Of a DNA stretch of 64,000 nucleotides, positions 1-6,628 are shown piece by piece. The notes beneath the pieces are model-generated. The model did no database searches and was not told where the DNA came from. It was given only the letters and a program-made list of their open reading frames with translations. The DNA lies in the NCBI GenBank assembly GCA_016721765.1, contig JADKHO010000004.1:620001-684000 (forward strand), written 5' to 3'. The translations under genes and the position numbers were made by a program. The stretch's first letter is position 1; the number at the start of each line of letters is the position of its first letter. This stretch comes from Bacteroidota bacterium. GTDB taxonomy: Bacteria > Bacteroidota > Bacteroidia > UBA4408.

Positions 1-153
1 GATGGAACCCGTGTTGGCGCCATAACAACTAATATTGTAGCCTCCTGCGTACAAGGAAGGTGTTAGTTGCACATCAAATTCTTCAGCCCTTACTGCTGAA
101 CTAAATAAAAGCATTAAAAATGCACTTCTTAAAAGAAAGGATAATTTTTTCAT
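1..153 (-). CDS. Secreted SprB-like repeat adhesin, N-terminal fragment
   Basis: Fifty-one codons read from an ATG at 153 to the window edge, so only the N-terminus is present. The protein opens with a signal peptide (MKKLSFLLRS, then a hydrophobic stretch, cleavage probably near SSAVRA). The mature start contains NISCYGANTGSI, the opening of the SprB-type repeat that normally continues with a TGGTAPYTYSW-like core. Proteins of this kind in Bacteroidota are very long surface or gliding adhesins exported by the type IX secretion system. That role is known for the family; for this gene it is inferred from the first 51 residues. A very large size and a C-terminal sorting domain cannot be checked here. 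Confidence 0.7.
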   Translation of the reverse strand, partial: MKKLSFLLRSAFLMLLFSSAVRAEEFDVQLTPSLYAGGYNISCYGANTGSI

Positions 154-835
154 GAGGTAGCGTTTTAAATTATGAATTGGGGATTAGAAGATTTGGGATA
201 CAAGGTTGAATAAAGGATTTTGGATTGTCAATACTCAAAAAGGATGATATTTTGATTGAATAATTTTCTGGAATAGAAAATAATTTTTGAGTAAAAATAT
301 ATTTATTAAAGAAGGAATACAGGGTAGAAGAAAATTGCATTCAGCTTGGTTGTTTATTGATGAAACATTCCAGCCTTACATTGATTCACTAAAATTTAAA
401 AGCGAACCATCAATCAGGTTGCTAATTAAAAACTTAAATTTTGTTAAAACAAGTTAAATTTCGTTTGTCTATCATAATATACTGTAAGTCTGATAAATAG
501 TTTTTTTTATCGAAGATTTATTTAGGAATTATACCTATTAATATTCAACCATTAAAAAACAATTGAACATTTTTCAAATCGAAATTCAAGAATTATTAAT
601 CACTAAACTTATGAATCGAATCATTCATGAAGAACTATAGCTGCGTATACTAGAAATTTGAGGATGCTCCAGAGCTTTTAATTGATAAAATTTATCCTGT
701 CTCAAAATTGCAACTCACCACAAAATTAATGTCAAAATTGAATTAAATTGAAAAACGGATTGATCTAAAATACGTCAATATATAGAGCTTTAATATGTAT
801 GTAAGAAGCTAAATGAAAAAAAACAGCTAAAAAGG
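154..835. other. Intergenic stretch without recognised gene
   Basis: About 680 AT-rich bases between the adhesin start and a small membrane-protein gene. I see no open frame with coding character, no tRNA and no long repeat. It probably holds the adhesin promoter and the end of the accessory operon. No copy of the tRNA-Arg 3' sequence found at 4730-4774 occurs here, so the other end of the integrated element is not in this stretch. Confidence 0.5.
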
Positions 836-1123
836 TTAAGGAACGTTTTGTCCTTTTTTAGAAGATGCCTTTGCGGTCACTTTGCCCACTTTAGAATTTT
901 CAGTCAATTTATCAGTTTCCTTTTTGTCCGTTTCCAGTAATTTAAAATCTGTGTGTTTTCGTTTCTCCCTAATTGTTCCGCACCAAAAACCGCCAATTAA
1001 TGCAACGACTCCAATGCCAATCATAATCCTAATTCTATTTTTTTTATCGTTTATTATTTTCGCGGCAGGTAGGTACTCTAGCGGCATCTCACCGCAAATT
1101 TTTCTTACAAGATTTACATCCAT
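836..1123 (-). CDS. Small single-pass membrane protein, unknown
   Basis: A 95-residue protein with one clear membrane segment (about residues 33-52, IRIMIGIGVVALIGGFWC) followed by a Lys/Thr-rich tail of about 40 residues. No family recognised. Its ATG overlaps the stop of the upstream zinc-finger-like gene (stop at 1114-1116, start at 1121-1123), an arrangement that favours translational coupling. It is the last gene of a three-gene minus-strand operon (2038 to 836) near the integrase and is therefore probably cargo of the integrated element. The opposite-strand frame at 882-1166 is a shadow. Confidence 0.55.
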   Translation of the reverse strand: MDVNLVRKICGEMPLEYLPAAKIINDKKNRIRIMIGIGVVALIGGFWCGTIREKRKHTDFKLLETDKKETDKLTENSKVGKVTAKASSKKGQNVP

Positions 1124-1653
1124 AATACTTCAGTTGTTAAGGTTAATAAAAAATCATTTTTGTTGACCCATATTAGTGTGAAGGGCCCAATTTCAATTGC
1201 CGAAAGAGTTGTGTTACGGATGGGTTTTAACGCATCGTAAACATCAAGCTTGTAGTTCACGTTGTCCAGTTCTTCAAAACTGATCTCTCGTTCCCTTTCG
1301 TTAGCTATTAAAAGTGTTAGGCTGGCTATATTTTTAGCTCTCTCTGTAGCGTCAATAATTTGTAATGGAATTGCCTTGGGAATTATTGCGACTTCTGCAG
1401 GAGCCGAATGTTCAAGCAAGGTATAGCCGTCATAAGCCATCTCATTCAATAGGTCATTCTCAATTGGCTGAACTAAATTAGAGGTCTCTTTAAGAACCTT
1501 AAATCTGTTTTTGCAGAAATCAGGCACTCCAAACTTCTGCTGGCAGAATTTTCGAAGCAGGTGATTGGCCATAAATTTATCACCACAGTAGGCACATCTT
1601 CGAAAATACTCTGAATAGGCATTTAGGCTCATTGGAATTAGGTGTTTTCTCAT
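1114..1653 (-). CDS. Hypothetical protein with N-terminal Cys cluster
   Basis: A 179-residue protein not assignable to a named family. Near the N-terminus it has CAYC, then FCQQK and DFCKNR, i.e. four cysteines in a CxxC-x(n)-C-x(n)-C spacing (about residues 20-48), compatible with a small zinc ribbon as seen in DNA-binding proteins of mobile elements. The rest is mixed helix/strand without membrane segments. It lies 1 bp downstream of the HTH gene and overlaps the next gene by 10 bp, so the three are one operon. A role in controlling the element is inference from position and the possible zinc site. Confidence 0.5.
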   Translation of the reverse strand: MRKHLIPMSLNAYSEYFRRCAYCGDKFMANHLLRKFCQQKFGVPDFCKNRFKVLKETSNLVQPIENDLLNEMAYDGYTLLEHSAPAEVAIIPKAIPLQIIDATERAKNIASLTLLIANEREREISFEELDNVNYKLDVYDALKPIRNTTLSAIEIGPFTLIWVNKNDFLLTLTTEVLWM

Positions 1654-1654
1654 T

Positions 1655-2038
1655 TTATTTGGTTTTAGTTTTTCTTTTTGATGTTAGATATTCATTAATT
1701 GCTTCATTTTCTTCATCCACCGTTTTAACAGAACCACTTGCCATCCATTCCTGTAACTTTTTCTTGCTAAACTTTAGGAATTTGGTGCCTGGTGTTTTAA
1801 TGTAAGGTATTTCGTTGTAAAAGCATTTTGTCCTGAGTGTCTCAACCGCATATCCGGTAATTTCAGCTGCTTTTTGAATAAAGCAGATGTCGCCTTCAGT
1901 TGTGTCTGCTGCGGTGCTTTGTTCTTTTGCAACTATTGTTGCTAGTTGCTTTGCGAAAATGCTATTGTTAAGTTCAATATATTCCGCAACTGAAAGAGAA
2001 TAGAGTGGTCGATTTAAGTCCATCGTAATTAGTTTCAT
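1655..2038 (-). CDS. Excisionase-like helix-turn-helix protein
   Basis: A 127-residue protein whose middle (about residues 50-100) follows the MerR/HTH_17 excisionase layout: FIQKAAEITGYAVETLR gives the winged-helix recognition part, followed by IPYIKTPGTKFLKFSKKKLQ and EWM, the usual 'shared beta-hairpin then xxLxEWL' ending. Such proteins bind DNA next to integrase sites or set up conjugation-type helices in Bacteroidota elements. It is first in the three-gene operon and lies about 1.3 kb from the integrase. Direction control of excision is plausible but inferred. Basic Lys/Thr-rich C-terminus. Confidence 0.6.
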   Translation of the reverse strand: MKLITMDLNRPLYSLSVAEYIELNNSIFAKQLATIVAKEQSTAADTTEGDICFIQKAAEITGYAVETLRTKCFYNEIPYIKTPGTKFLKFSKKKLQEWMASGSVKTVDEENEAINEYLTSKRKTKTK

Positions 2039-2091
2039 TTTGATGTCGCAATAGTAATTACAATATGAATGAGGGTGCTGGAAAAGAATCT

Positions 2092-2168
2092 GAGTCTCCG
2101 AGCAGGAATAATTAATATGCTTGATTATAAAGGGTTCTATGATTAAATAATTTAACCGAGACTCCGAG
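2092..2168. repeat. Pair of direct repeats GAG(T/A)CTCCGAG
   Basis: GAGTCTCCGAG at 2092-2102 and GAGACTCCGAG at 2158-2168, differing at one base and lying 66 bp apart in the gap between the HTH operon and the next gene. Their place upstream of the HTH gene (start 2038) makes them candidate binding sites for an element-encoded regulator. Only two copies are seen, so the reading is weak. Confidence 0.3.
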
Positions 2169-2184
2169 ATGGTAATTAATTTAC

Positions 2185-2217
2185 AAAAAAAAGGATATTG
2201 TTCTTTTCACAATATCC
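2185..2217 (-). terminator. Intrinsic terminator of the 2307-3356 gene
   Basis: Perfect 9-bp stem (2193-2201 with 2209-2217, GGATATTGT/ACAATATCC) and 7-nt loop. On the minus strand it is followed by a run of eight T (complement of 2185-2192). It lies about 90 bp beyond the stop of the minus-strand gene at 2307. Confidence 0.75.
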
Positions 2218-2306
2218 GTCTTGAAAGAGGGGAAGGTTTACTAATATTAATGCCTGCTAATTTCAGTAAAGAACAGGAAGTAAAATGAATTTTTGTAGTG
2301 TTGAAA

Positions 2307-3356
2307 TTATAATTTTTCAAGGATTGACAATAGAAGTTTTTTCCGTTTTTTACTGCTATTGGCATCACGAACCTGGGTTATTGAAATATCTGCACCATCT
2401 TTTGTAAAGCATTTTAATGTTGTAACCCAAATCTCATTTTTTAATGGTTCGATTTTTTTTAAGTCATACTCTAACAATGAAACAAAGAGGTTGAGCTCTT
2501 GAAATGATGCCTTCCAGTTAATTCTCTCCGAAGGCACAATTTTTTCACCAGAAAAAATCTTAACAAACCTATCCCAATATGGCTCATCATATATAAATTT
2601 ATTTTTCTTTAGTTGGGAAATAATCTCAGAAATATTGCTTGCGTTTTTTGTAAAATAGTCCGTGTTTTTTTTAAATTCAATTAATTCAAAGGAATCAAAT
2701 TTTCTTGCGGATCTTATAAAATTCTTATTGCTCTTTCTTTCAATTCGCTTTTTTTCGGTGACATCAGGGTTTGAATTCAATACATTAATTGGGCTTTCTT
2801 CTTTTTTAGAATTAATAAGAATCCATTCTTCTACAGTAAATATAACTTCAGAAGAAATATGCTTATCTTGGCTATTCTGTCTGACTAGTAATTTAAGAAA
2901 CCTTGAAAACGATGCGTAATTGTTATCAAAGCAACTCTTGATTTGATAATTCAGAAAATTATCAATCTCTAATAAGTTCGAATCATACTGTCTTAGTTTC
3001 AAAGTAAACCAATAGTCATAGTTGCTGGTTTTCCTATTAATAATCAATGTTTTATCATAGCTGTATAAAGTTTCATGGTCAAAGAAAAAGTCAAGCATGA
3101 ATTCCTTTTCTATCAAGCCTTTCTTTTCATAAAAACGTTTATAATATTTTGAATATGTATATTCATTAGGTTGACCTTTTTTATGCCCCCTTTTTGGATC
3201 TTCATCGATAATTAATTTTCGAATTTTAGATTGTAGGTAATCTGCATATTCATAGCTAATCTCTTGTTTAAAGAATGCTTCTCTTTCGTATTGCCAGATA
3301 TCTCTTAAGTCAATTTCATAATAATGGTGATTCACCATTTCATCCGGTATTGTCAT
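2307..3356 (-). CDS. Integrase-associated protein of unknown function
   Basis: A 349-residue, charged, soluble protein rich in Lys, Glu, Tyr and Phe, starting 9 bp after the stop of the integrase gene, so the two are probably co-transcribed. I do not recognise it with certainty. The last 90 residues (INWKASFQELNLFVSLL, then ITQVRDANSSKKRKK and a closing LLLSILEKL) have the order seen in RteC-like regulators of Bacteroidota conjugative transposons, where a W-x-[GA]-S...L block is followed by an R..K...FL..L end. That similarity is only by eye and low in identity. No signal peptide or membrane segment. Confidence 0.5.
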   Translation of the reverse strand: MTIPDEMVNHHYYEIDLRDIWQYEREAFFKQEISYEYADYLQSKIRKLIIDEDPKRGHKKGQPNEYTYSKYYKRFYEKKGLIEKEFMLDFFFDHETLYSYDKTLIINRKTSNYDYWFTLKLRQYDSNLLEIDNFLNYQIKSCFDNNYASFSRFLKLLVRQNSQDKHISSEVIFTVEEWILINSKKEESPINVLNSNPDVTEKKRIERKSNKNFIRSARKFDSFELIEFKKNTDYFTKNASNISEIISQLKKNKFIYDEPYWDRFVKIFSGEKIVPSERINWKASFQELNLFVSLLEYDLKKIEPLKNEIWVTTLKCFTKDGADISITQVRDANSSKKRKKLLLSILEKL

Positions 3357-3365
3357 TTTCTTGAT

Positions 3366-4577
3366 TTATATTATAGAAGCATTTGCATCATCTAACACTT
3401 TGTTCACAAAGGATTTCAAATAGATTTGCGTTGTTTTTTCAGAATCATGCTGCATGCTTTCACTTATTATGGCAGTGGAAACCCCGTTTTCTTTTTGAAT
3501 GCTTGCCCAAGAGTGTCGAGCTACATAATGGGTGATGCTATGTGTAGCGTCAATTTTTAGTTTCTTTGCAATTGCCTGTAAATCCTTATTCACTCGCTTG
3601 TTCACTTTATGAAGTCTATCCCTTATGCTTGAAAGGTTATTGTGAATCTTATCATTTAAAATCGGGAAAATGTAATCTTCTTCATTCTTATTTTCTTGTG
3701 AATAATAATCCAGTATTTCTTGACACCGAGGTTGGATTTTAATGTCAAATAATTTTTTGTTCTTAGCACGAATAAATATTATTCGGTTAGAAATAATATT
3801 CTTCCATCTAAGATTTGCCATATCCGTAAAATTCATACCAATTGTGTAAAAACTAAAGAGGAAGAAATTTTTTGAATGCATCAAACTGGTGCCCGCTTCT
3901 GTTTCGAAATTAATTATTTTTAAAATCTCCTCTTTAGTTATAGCCCTCTTTTGTGTGCTAGTATCCAGTTTTGAGACTTTATATTTGTCGAAAGCGTAAT
4001 CTTCCTTTTTACAATATCCTTCATTTATTGCTTTATTAACTAACGCTCTAAGAGTTCGCATATACAGACTAATGGAGTTTTCACTCACCTTTCTTGACAA
4101 GAAAAATTCTTCAAACTTCATTAAAAACCCATAATCAATATCCGAAAAACTTAAATCTCTATTATTCCGGAACAACTTTAAAGTTCGAAGTAGATCCTTA
4201 TAAATAACTGAGTTTCCAATTTTGTGGGTTTCCTTTAATCGGTCAATAATATCTTGGCAATAAATAAATACTGTTTTCTTTTTAATTGTGCCCAAAAATT
4301 TGTGCTCAACTTGCTCTAAAGAATAACTTCGACCGGAATCTTCAAGATTCAAAATTACATCTTCTACTTCATTGAGTTTAGTCCTTAAAATTTTGTTGGT
4401 TCGTATGAAATTTGGGTATCCTTTTAGCAGTTCACTCCCATTCCACTGTTCTTTACTTGCTGAATACCCTACCGAAATATACTTAATTGTTCTATCTTTA
4501 ATCAGCCTAATACAAAGCGGATGTTTCCCATTTGAAAGAGTTTTTGACTCGTATAGCAGTAATTTAGCGGTTGTCAT
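3366..4577 (-). CDS. Tyrosine recombinase (site-specific integrase)
   Basis: A 403-residue phage-type integrase of the Bacteroidota phage_int_SAM_5-like group. It has an N-terminal arm-binding part, a SAM-like core-binding domain (about 110-195) and a catalytic domain (about 215-400). Visible catalytic boxes are the ARHSWAS box II (about 353), MQHDSEKTT with the late His (about 375-380), and the nucleophile in IYLKSF (about 386). In box I the usual Arg next to the GM/GI dipeptide reads FYTIGMNFTD, so the first catalytic Arg is not obvious; LRW nine residues later may supply it. The gene ends the element next to a tRNA-Arg 3' half at 4730-4774, which is the expected attachment site. Start chosen at the ATG directly downstream of the operator-like repeats. 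Confidence 0.9.
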   Translation of the reverse strand: MTTAKLLLYESKTLSNGKHPLCIRLIKDRTIKYISVGYSASKEQWNGSELLKGYPNFIRTNKILRTKLNEVEDVILNLEDSGRSYSLEQVEHKFLGTIKKKTVFIYCQDIIDRLKETHKIGNSVIYKDLLRTLKLFRNNRDLSFSDIDYGFLMKFEEFFLSRKVSENSISLYMRTLRALVNKAINEGYCKKEDYAFDKYKVSKLDTSTQKRAITKEEILKIINFETEAGTSLMHSKNFFLFSFYTIGMNFTDMANLRWKNIISNRIIFIRAKNKKLFDIKIQPRCQEILDYYSQENKNEEDYIFPILNDKIHNNLSSIRDRLHKVNKRVNKDLQAIAKKLKIDATHSITHYVARHSWASIQKENGVSTAIISESMQHDSEKTTQIYLKSFVNKVLDDANASII

Positions 4578-4586
4578 GCATTTCTT

Positions 4587-4633
4587 GGTTTAAACATGGT
4601 TTAAACAAATGTACAAAAAATGACATAAAGTCA
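4587..4633 (-). promoter_or_regulatory. Integrase promoter with twin palindromic operators
   Basis: Reading toward the integrase, a TACATTTG -7 element (4606-4613) is followed by two identical GGTTTAAAC boxes (4598-4606 and 4587-4595), each containing the palindrome GTTTAAAC and spaced 11 bp, one helical turn, across the likely transcription start. A further palindrome TGACATAAAGTCA lies at 4621-4633 in the upstream promoter region. No good -33 TTTG is seen. The layout suggests repression of the integrase by a dimeric regulator; the protein is unknown. Confidence 0.5.
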
Positions 4634-4729
4634 CATATTTTAACATTTAAAAAGCAATCTCAAAATTTACAATCAACTGATTATCATAACATATAAGCAT
4701 AAATCATAAAATCACAAATCAGGGGTATA

Positions 4730-4774
4730 TGCCTTCTAAGCAGTAGGTCGCGCGTTCGAATCGCGCCGGGATCA
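4730..4774 (+). other. tRNA-Arg(UCU) 3' half, attachment site of the integrated element
   Basis: Forty-five bases fit tRNA positions 29-73 exactly: anticodon loop CTTCTAA (anticodon TCT), 3' anticodon-stem GCAGT, variable loop AGGTC, T-stem/loop GCGCG TTCGAAT CGCGC, acceptor strand CGGGATC and discriminator A, with no encoded CCA. The 5' half is missing: upstream sequence fails to pair at positions 27 and 28. This is what a tyrosine integrase leaves when it inserts into a tRNA gene at the anticodon loop, and the integrase gene lies 150 bp away. The intact tRNA should sit at the far (left) end of the element, outside the window. Confidence 0.8.
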
Positions 4775-4778
4775 CTTC

Positions 4779-5041
4779 ATGTTTTTCGTTTATCTTCTTA
4801 AGTGCCAAACTTCCGGAACTTTTTATACTGGACAGACAGACAATCTTGAACGCAGATTGCTCGAACACAACAATACATCAAAAGGCAAAAATACACTTCC
4901 AAAAAAGGCCCTTGGCAATTAATTTATTCTGAAGAGTTTGATACACGAGCCAAAGCTATGCAACGTGAAAAATTTCTAAAAGGCGGACAAGGACGAGAGT
5001 TTCTTAAAAAGGTGATAGAGCAATCCGCCGCAGGCAGGTAG
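4779..5041 (+). pseudogene. GIY-YIG endonuclease, copy 1 (frameshifted)
   Basis: The ATG lies 5 nt after the tRNA discriminator base. The frame reads MFFVYLLKCQTSGTFYTGQT, a GIY-YIG start of the small COG2827/UPF0213 type (the FVYLL and FYTG blocks correspond to GIY and YIG), then NLERRLLEHN. One A is missing from an A6 run near codon 38, so translation stops at 4920-4922 after 47 residues. Restoring it would give 87 residues ending KKVIEQSAAGR, with its stop at 5039-5041. Single-domain GIY-YIG proteins of this size are common in Bacteroidota. Whether the deletion is real or a long-read error is open. Confidence 0.75.
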
Positions 5042-5073
5042 GTCGCGCGTTCGAATCGCGCCGGGATCACTTC

Positions 5074-5335
5074 ATGTTTTTCGTTTATCTTCTTAAGTGC
5101 CAAACTTCCGGTACTTTTATACTGGACAGACAGACAATCTTGAACGCAGATTGCTCGAACACAACAATACATCAAAAGGCAAAAAATACACTTCCAAAAA
5201 AGGCCCTTGGCAATTAATTTATTCTCAAGAGTTTGATACACGAGCCAAAGCTATGCAACGTGAAAAATTTCTAAAAGGCGGACAAGGACGAGAGTTTCTT
5301 AAAAAGGTGATGAGCAATCCGCCGCAGGCGGGTAG
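5074..5335 (+). pseudogene. GIY-YIG endonuclease, copy 2 (frameshifted)
   Basis: Same architecture as copy 1. It lacks one T in the T5 run coding for T-F-Y, so the ATG frame breaks after about 14 codons. The remaining catalytic domain (YTGQTDNLERRLLEHNN, then KYTSKKGPWQLIYSQEF and FLKGGQGREFLKK) stays open from an internal GTG at 5097. It also lacks one base near its end (GTGATGAGC against GTGATAGAGC), so the normal TAG is out of frame and the frame runs through the next tRNA tail to 5390. This copy therefore has the most complete middle and C-terminal region of the three. Confidence 0.75.
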
Positions 5336-5367
5336 GTCGCGCGTTCGAATCGCGCCGGGATCACTTC

Positions 5368-5629
5368 ATGTTTTTCGTTTATCTTCTTAAGTGCCAAACT
5401 TCCGGTACTTTTATACTGGACAGACAGACAATCTTGAACGCAGATTGCTCGAACACAACAATACATCAAAAGGCAAAAATACACTTCCCAAAAAGGCCCT
5501 TGGCAATTAATTTATTCTCAAGAGTTTGATACACGAGCCAAAGCTATGAAACGTGAAAAATTTCTAAAAGGCGGACAAGGACGAGAGTTTCTTAAAAAGG
5601 TGATAGAGCAATCCGCCGCAGGCGGGTAG
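5368..5629 (+). pseudogene. GIY-YIG endonuclease, copy 3 (frameshifted)
   Basis: Carries both the missing T near codon 14 (as in copy 2) and the missing A near codon 38 (as in copy 1), plus a Gln-to-Lys change (CAACGT to AAACGT). The end is normal: KKVIEQSAAGG followed by TAG at 5627-5629, which lies in the variable loop of the fourth tRNA tail. The shared lesions suggest copying between units rather than independent decay, unless they are assembly errors. Confidence 0.75.
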
Positions 5630-5659
5630 GTTGCGCGTTCGAATCGCGGCGGGATCACT

Positions 5660-5701
5660 AATCCCTCCACAGATGACTATTATTCGTCTTATAGAGGGAT
5701 T
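5660..5701. repeat. Hairpin at the 3' end of the RAYT gene
   Basis: AATCCCTC (5660-5667) and GAGGGATT (5694-5701) form an 8-bp stem around a 26-nt loop. It abuts the fourth tRNA tail on one side and the RAYT stop codon on the other. It could be a transposase-recognised end or a weak terminator. Confidence 0.35.
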
Positions 5702-6297
5702 TAATCAGGAAGAGTTTCATAACTATACTTATAAAAATCATCTTCTACTTTCAACTGAAGCAATTCTCTCAATCTTGCTTTATTACAAAGATTTTCATCT
5801 CTAATATCACAATGGGCTTGGAAGGATGAAAATTCCCAATCTTCCATTAGGTTAACCAAGCATGCTTTTATTGGATTTCTATGAATGTAATTGGTGCAAA
5901 TCAAAATTTGGCGCTCAGTTAGAATTTCAACGGCCTTAGTTTTTTGTTGAAATAGCGACCCCGTAAAATTCTCTTGTTTTTGGATTGCGCGAGTATATGA
6001 ACGTAGCAATACTGCAATGGCTTGGGAAAGCGGATGCATTCTTGAGAAGGAGTAACCCATCGGATGACTATGAGTCATCCGATGAGTTACTCCTTCTCCG
6101 TCAACACTCTGTGGAATCTCCACCATTAAATGAAAATGATTAGGCATTAAACAATAAGCAAGCAGCGTGCAGTGTGGCAAAAGCTCCTTTCTTATTTTCC
6201 TTAGAAAAAAACGATAATTCTCTGATTTGAAAAATATTTTTTGTTGTTGGTTTCCTCTATTGTAAATATGATAAATGCTATCGGCTTCAAAATTCAT
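5701..6297 (-). CDS. REP-associated tyrosine transposase (RAYT, Y1 family)
   Basis: A Y1-type HUH transposase of the TnpA_REP group, about 198 residues from the preferred ATG at 6297. The upstream in-frame ATG at 6336 would add 13 residues, but family members begin at the MxFExDxIYHIYNRGN block. Visible are YHIYNRGN, the metal-binding HUH motif NHFHLMV, and INYIHRNPIKA-like TNYIHRNPIKA carrying the likely catalytic Tyr. Between HUH and Tyr there is an insertion, GEGVTHRMTHSHPMGYSFSR, encoded by a near-perfect palindrome (6044-6098). The gene lies directly beside the GIY-YIG array and the frameshifted end of the formate dehydrogenase gene. RAYTs act on short hairpin (REP) sequences; activity of this one is untested. 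Confidence 0.85.
   Translation of the reverse strand: MNFEADSIYHIYNRGNQQQKIFFKSENYRFFLRKIRKELLPHCTLLAYCLMPNHFHLMVEIPQSVDGEGVTHRMTHSHPMGYSFSRMHPLSQAIAVLLRSYTRAIQKQENFTGSLFQQKTKAVEILTERQILICTNYIHRNPIKACLVNLMEDWEFSSFQAHCDIRDENLCNKARLRELLQLKVEDDFYKYSYETLPD
6044..6098. repeat. 26-bp-arm palindrome inside the RAYT coding sequence
   Basis: Left arm 6044-6069, spacer ATG 6070-6072, right arm 6073-6098; 25 of 26 positions pair (one C/A mismatch at 6058/6084). The arm core is CATCGGATGACT. It keeps the reading frame and codes for a His/Met-rich loop in the transposase. The form matches a REP-like hairpin such as RAYT proteins mobilise. Confidence 0.85.
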
Positions 6298-6439
6298 TTT
6301 CTTATTCTTGTGTTGATTTTTAATTAATGCACACAAAAAAAGTCAATTTAATGAAGTTAAAAAACCTTGGAATGGAGTAAAAATGGATGATTTATACTTT
6401 CAAGGACCATTTAATTTAAGAAGTAAGATTTAGCTTTAT

Positions 6440-6628
6440 TCAACCCTCTTGCATTTTCTTCTTAAACTTCCCTTTACTCTTTCTGATATTCACAGCTACC
6501 ACTTTGTATTCCGGACAAAGCGCTTCACTGTCGTGCTCGTCGCTGGTTATCACGTTGAGCATTACTTCAGGGAAATGGAATGTGGTGCTTAAGATACCCG
6601 GTTTTACTTGGTTTGTAATACGGGCTTT
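6440..6628 (-). pseudogene. Detached C-terminal segment of the formate dehydrogenase alpha subunit
   Basis: Sixty-two codons ending in TGA at 6440-6442 encode KARITNQVKPGILSTTFHFP and then EYKVVAVNIRK, the normal end of molybdopterin formate dehydrogenases (molydopterin-dinucleotide binding domain). The frame differs from the main gene because of a 5-nt insertion (ATGTA on the coding strand, 6629-6633) between the Val codon of RGKV and the Lys of KARI. There is no start codon of its own. Confidence 0.85.

Larger units (their letters stand above)
4745..5658 (+). repeat. Tandem array of tRNA-tail + GIY-YIG units
   Basis: Three consecutive units of 295, 294 and 294 bp followed by a fourth tRNA tail. 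Each unit starts with the tRNA-Arg tail from the variable loop to the discriminator base (4745-4774, 5040-5069, 5334-5363, 5628-5657). A C-TTC spacer and a GIY-YIG reading frame follow immediately. The frame ends in a TAG formed by the variable loop of the next tail. Before tails 2 to 4 lies CCGCCGCAGGC(A/G)GG in place of the anticodon arm. The copies are nearly identical apart from single-base indels; the fourth tail has two substitutions (GGTTGCGCG, CGCGGCGGG). Recent tandem duplication, or an endonuclease-driven gain, is inferred. Confidence 0.85.

Noticed and set aside
4924..5484. Minus-strand frames across the GIY-YIG array
   Set aside because: They are antisense shadows of the repeated units, ending in translated tRNA tails, with no family similarity.
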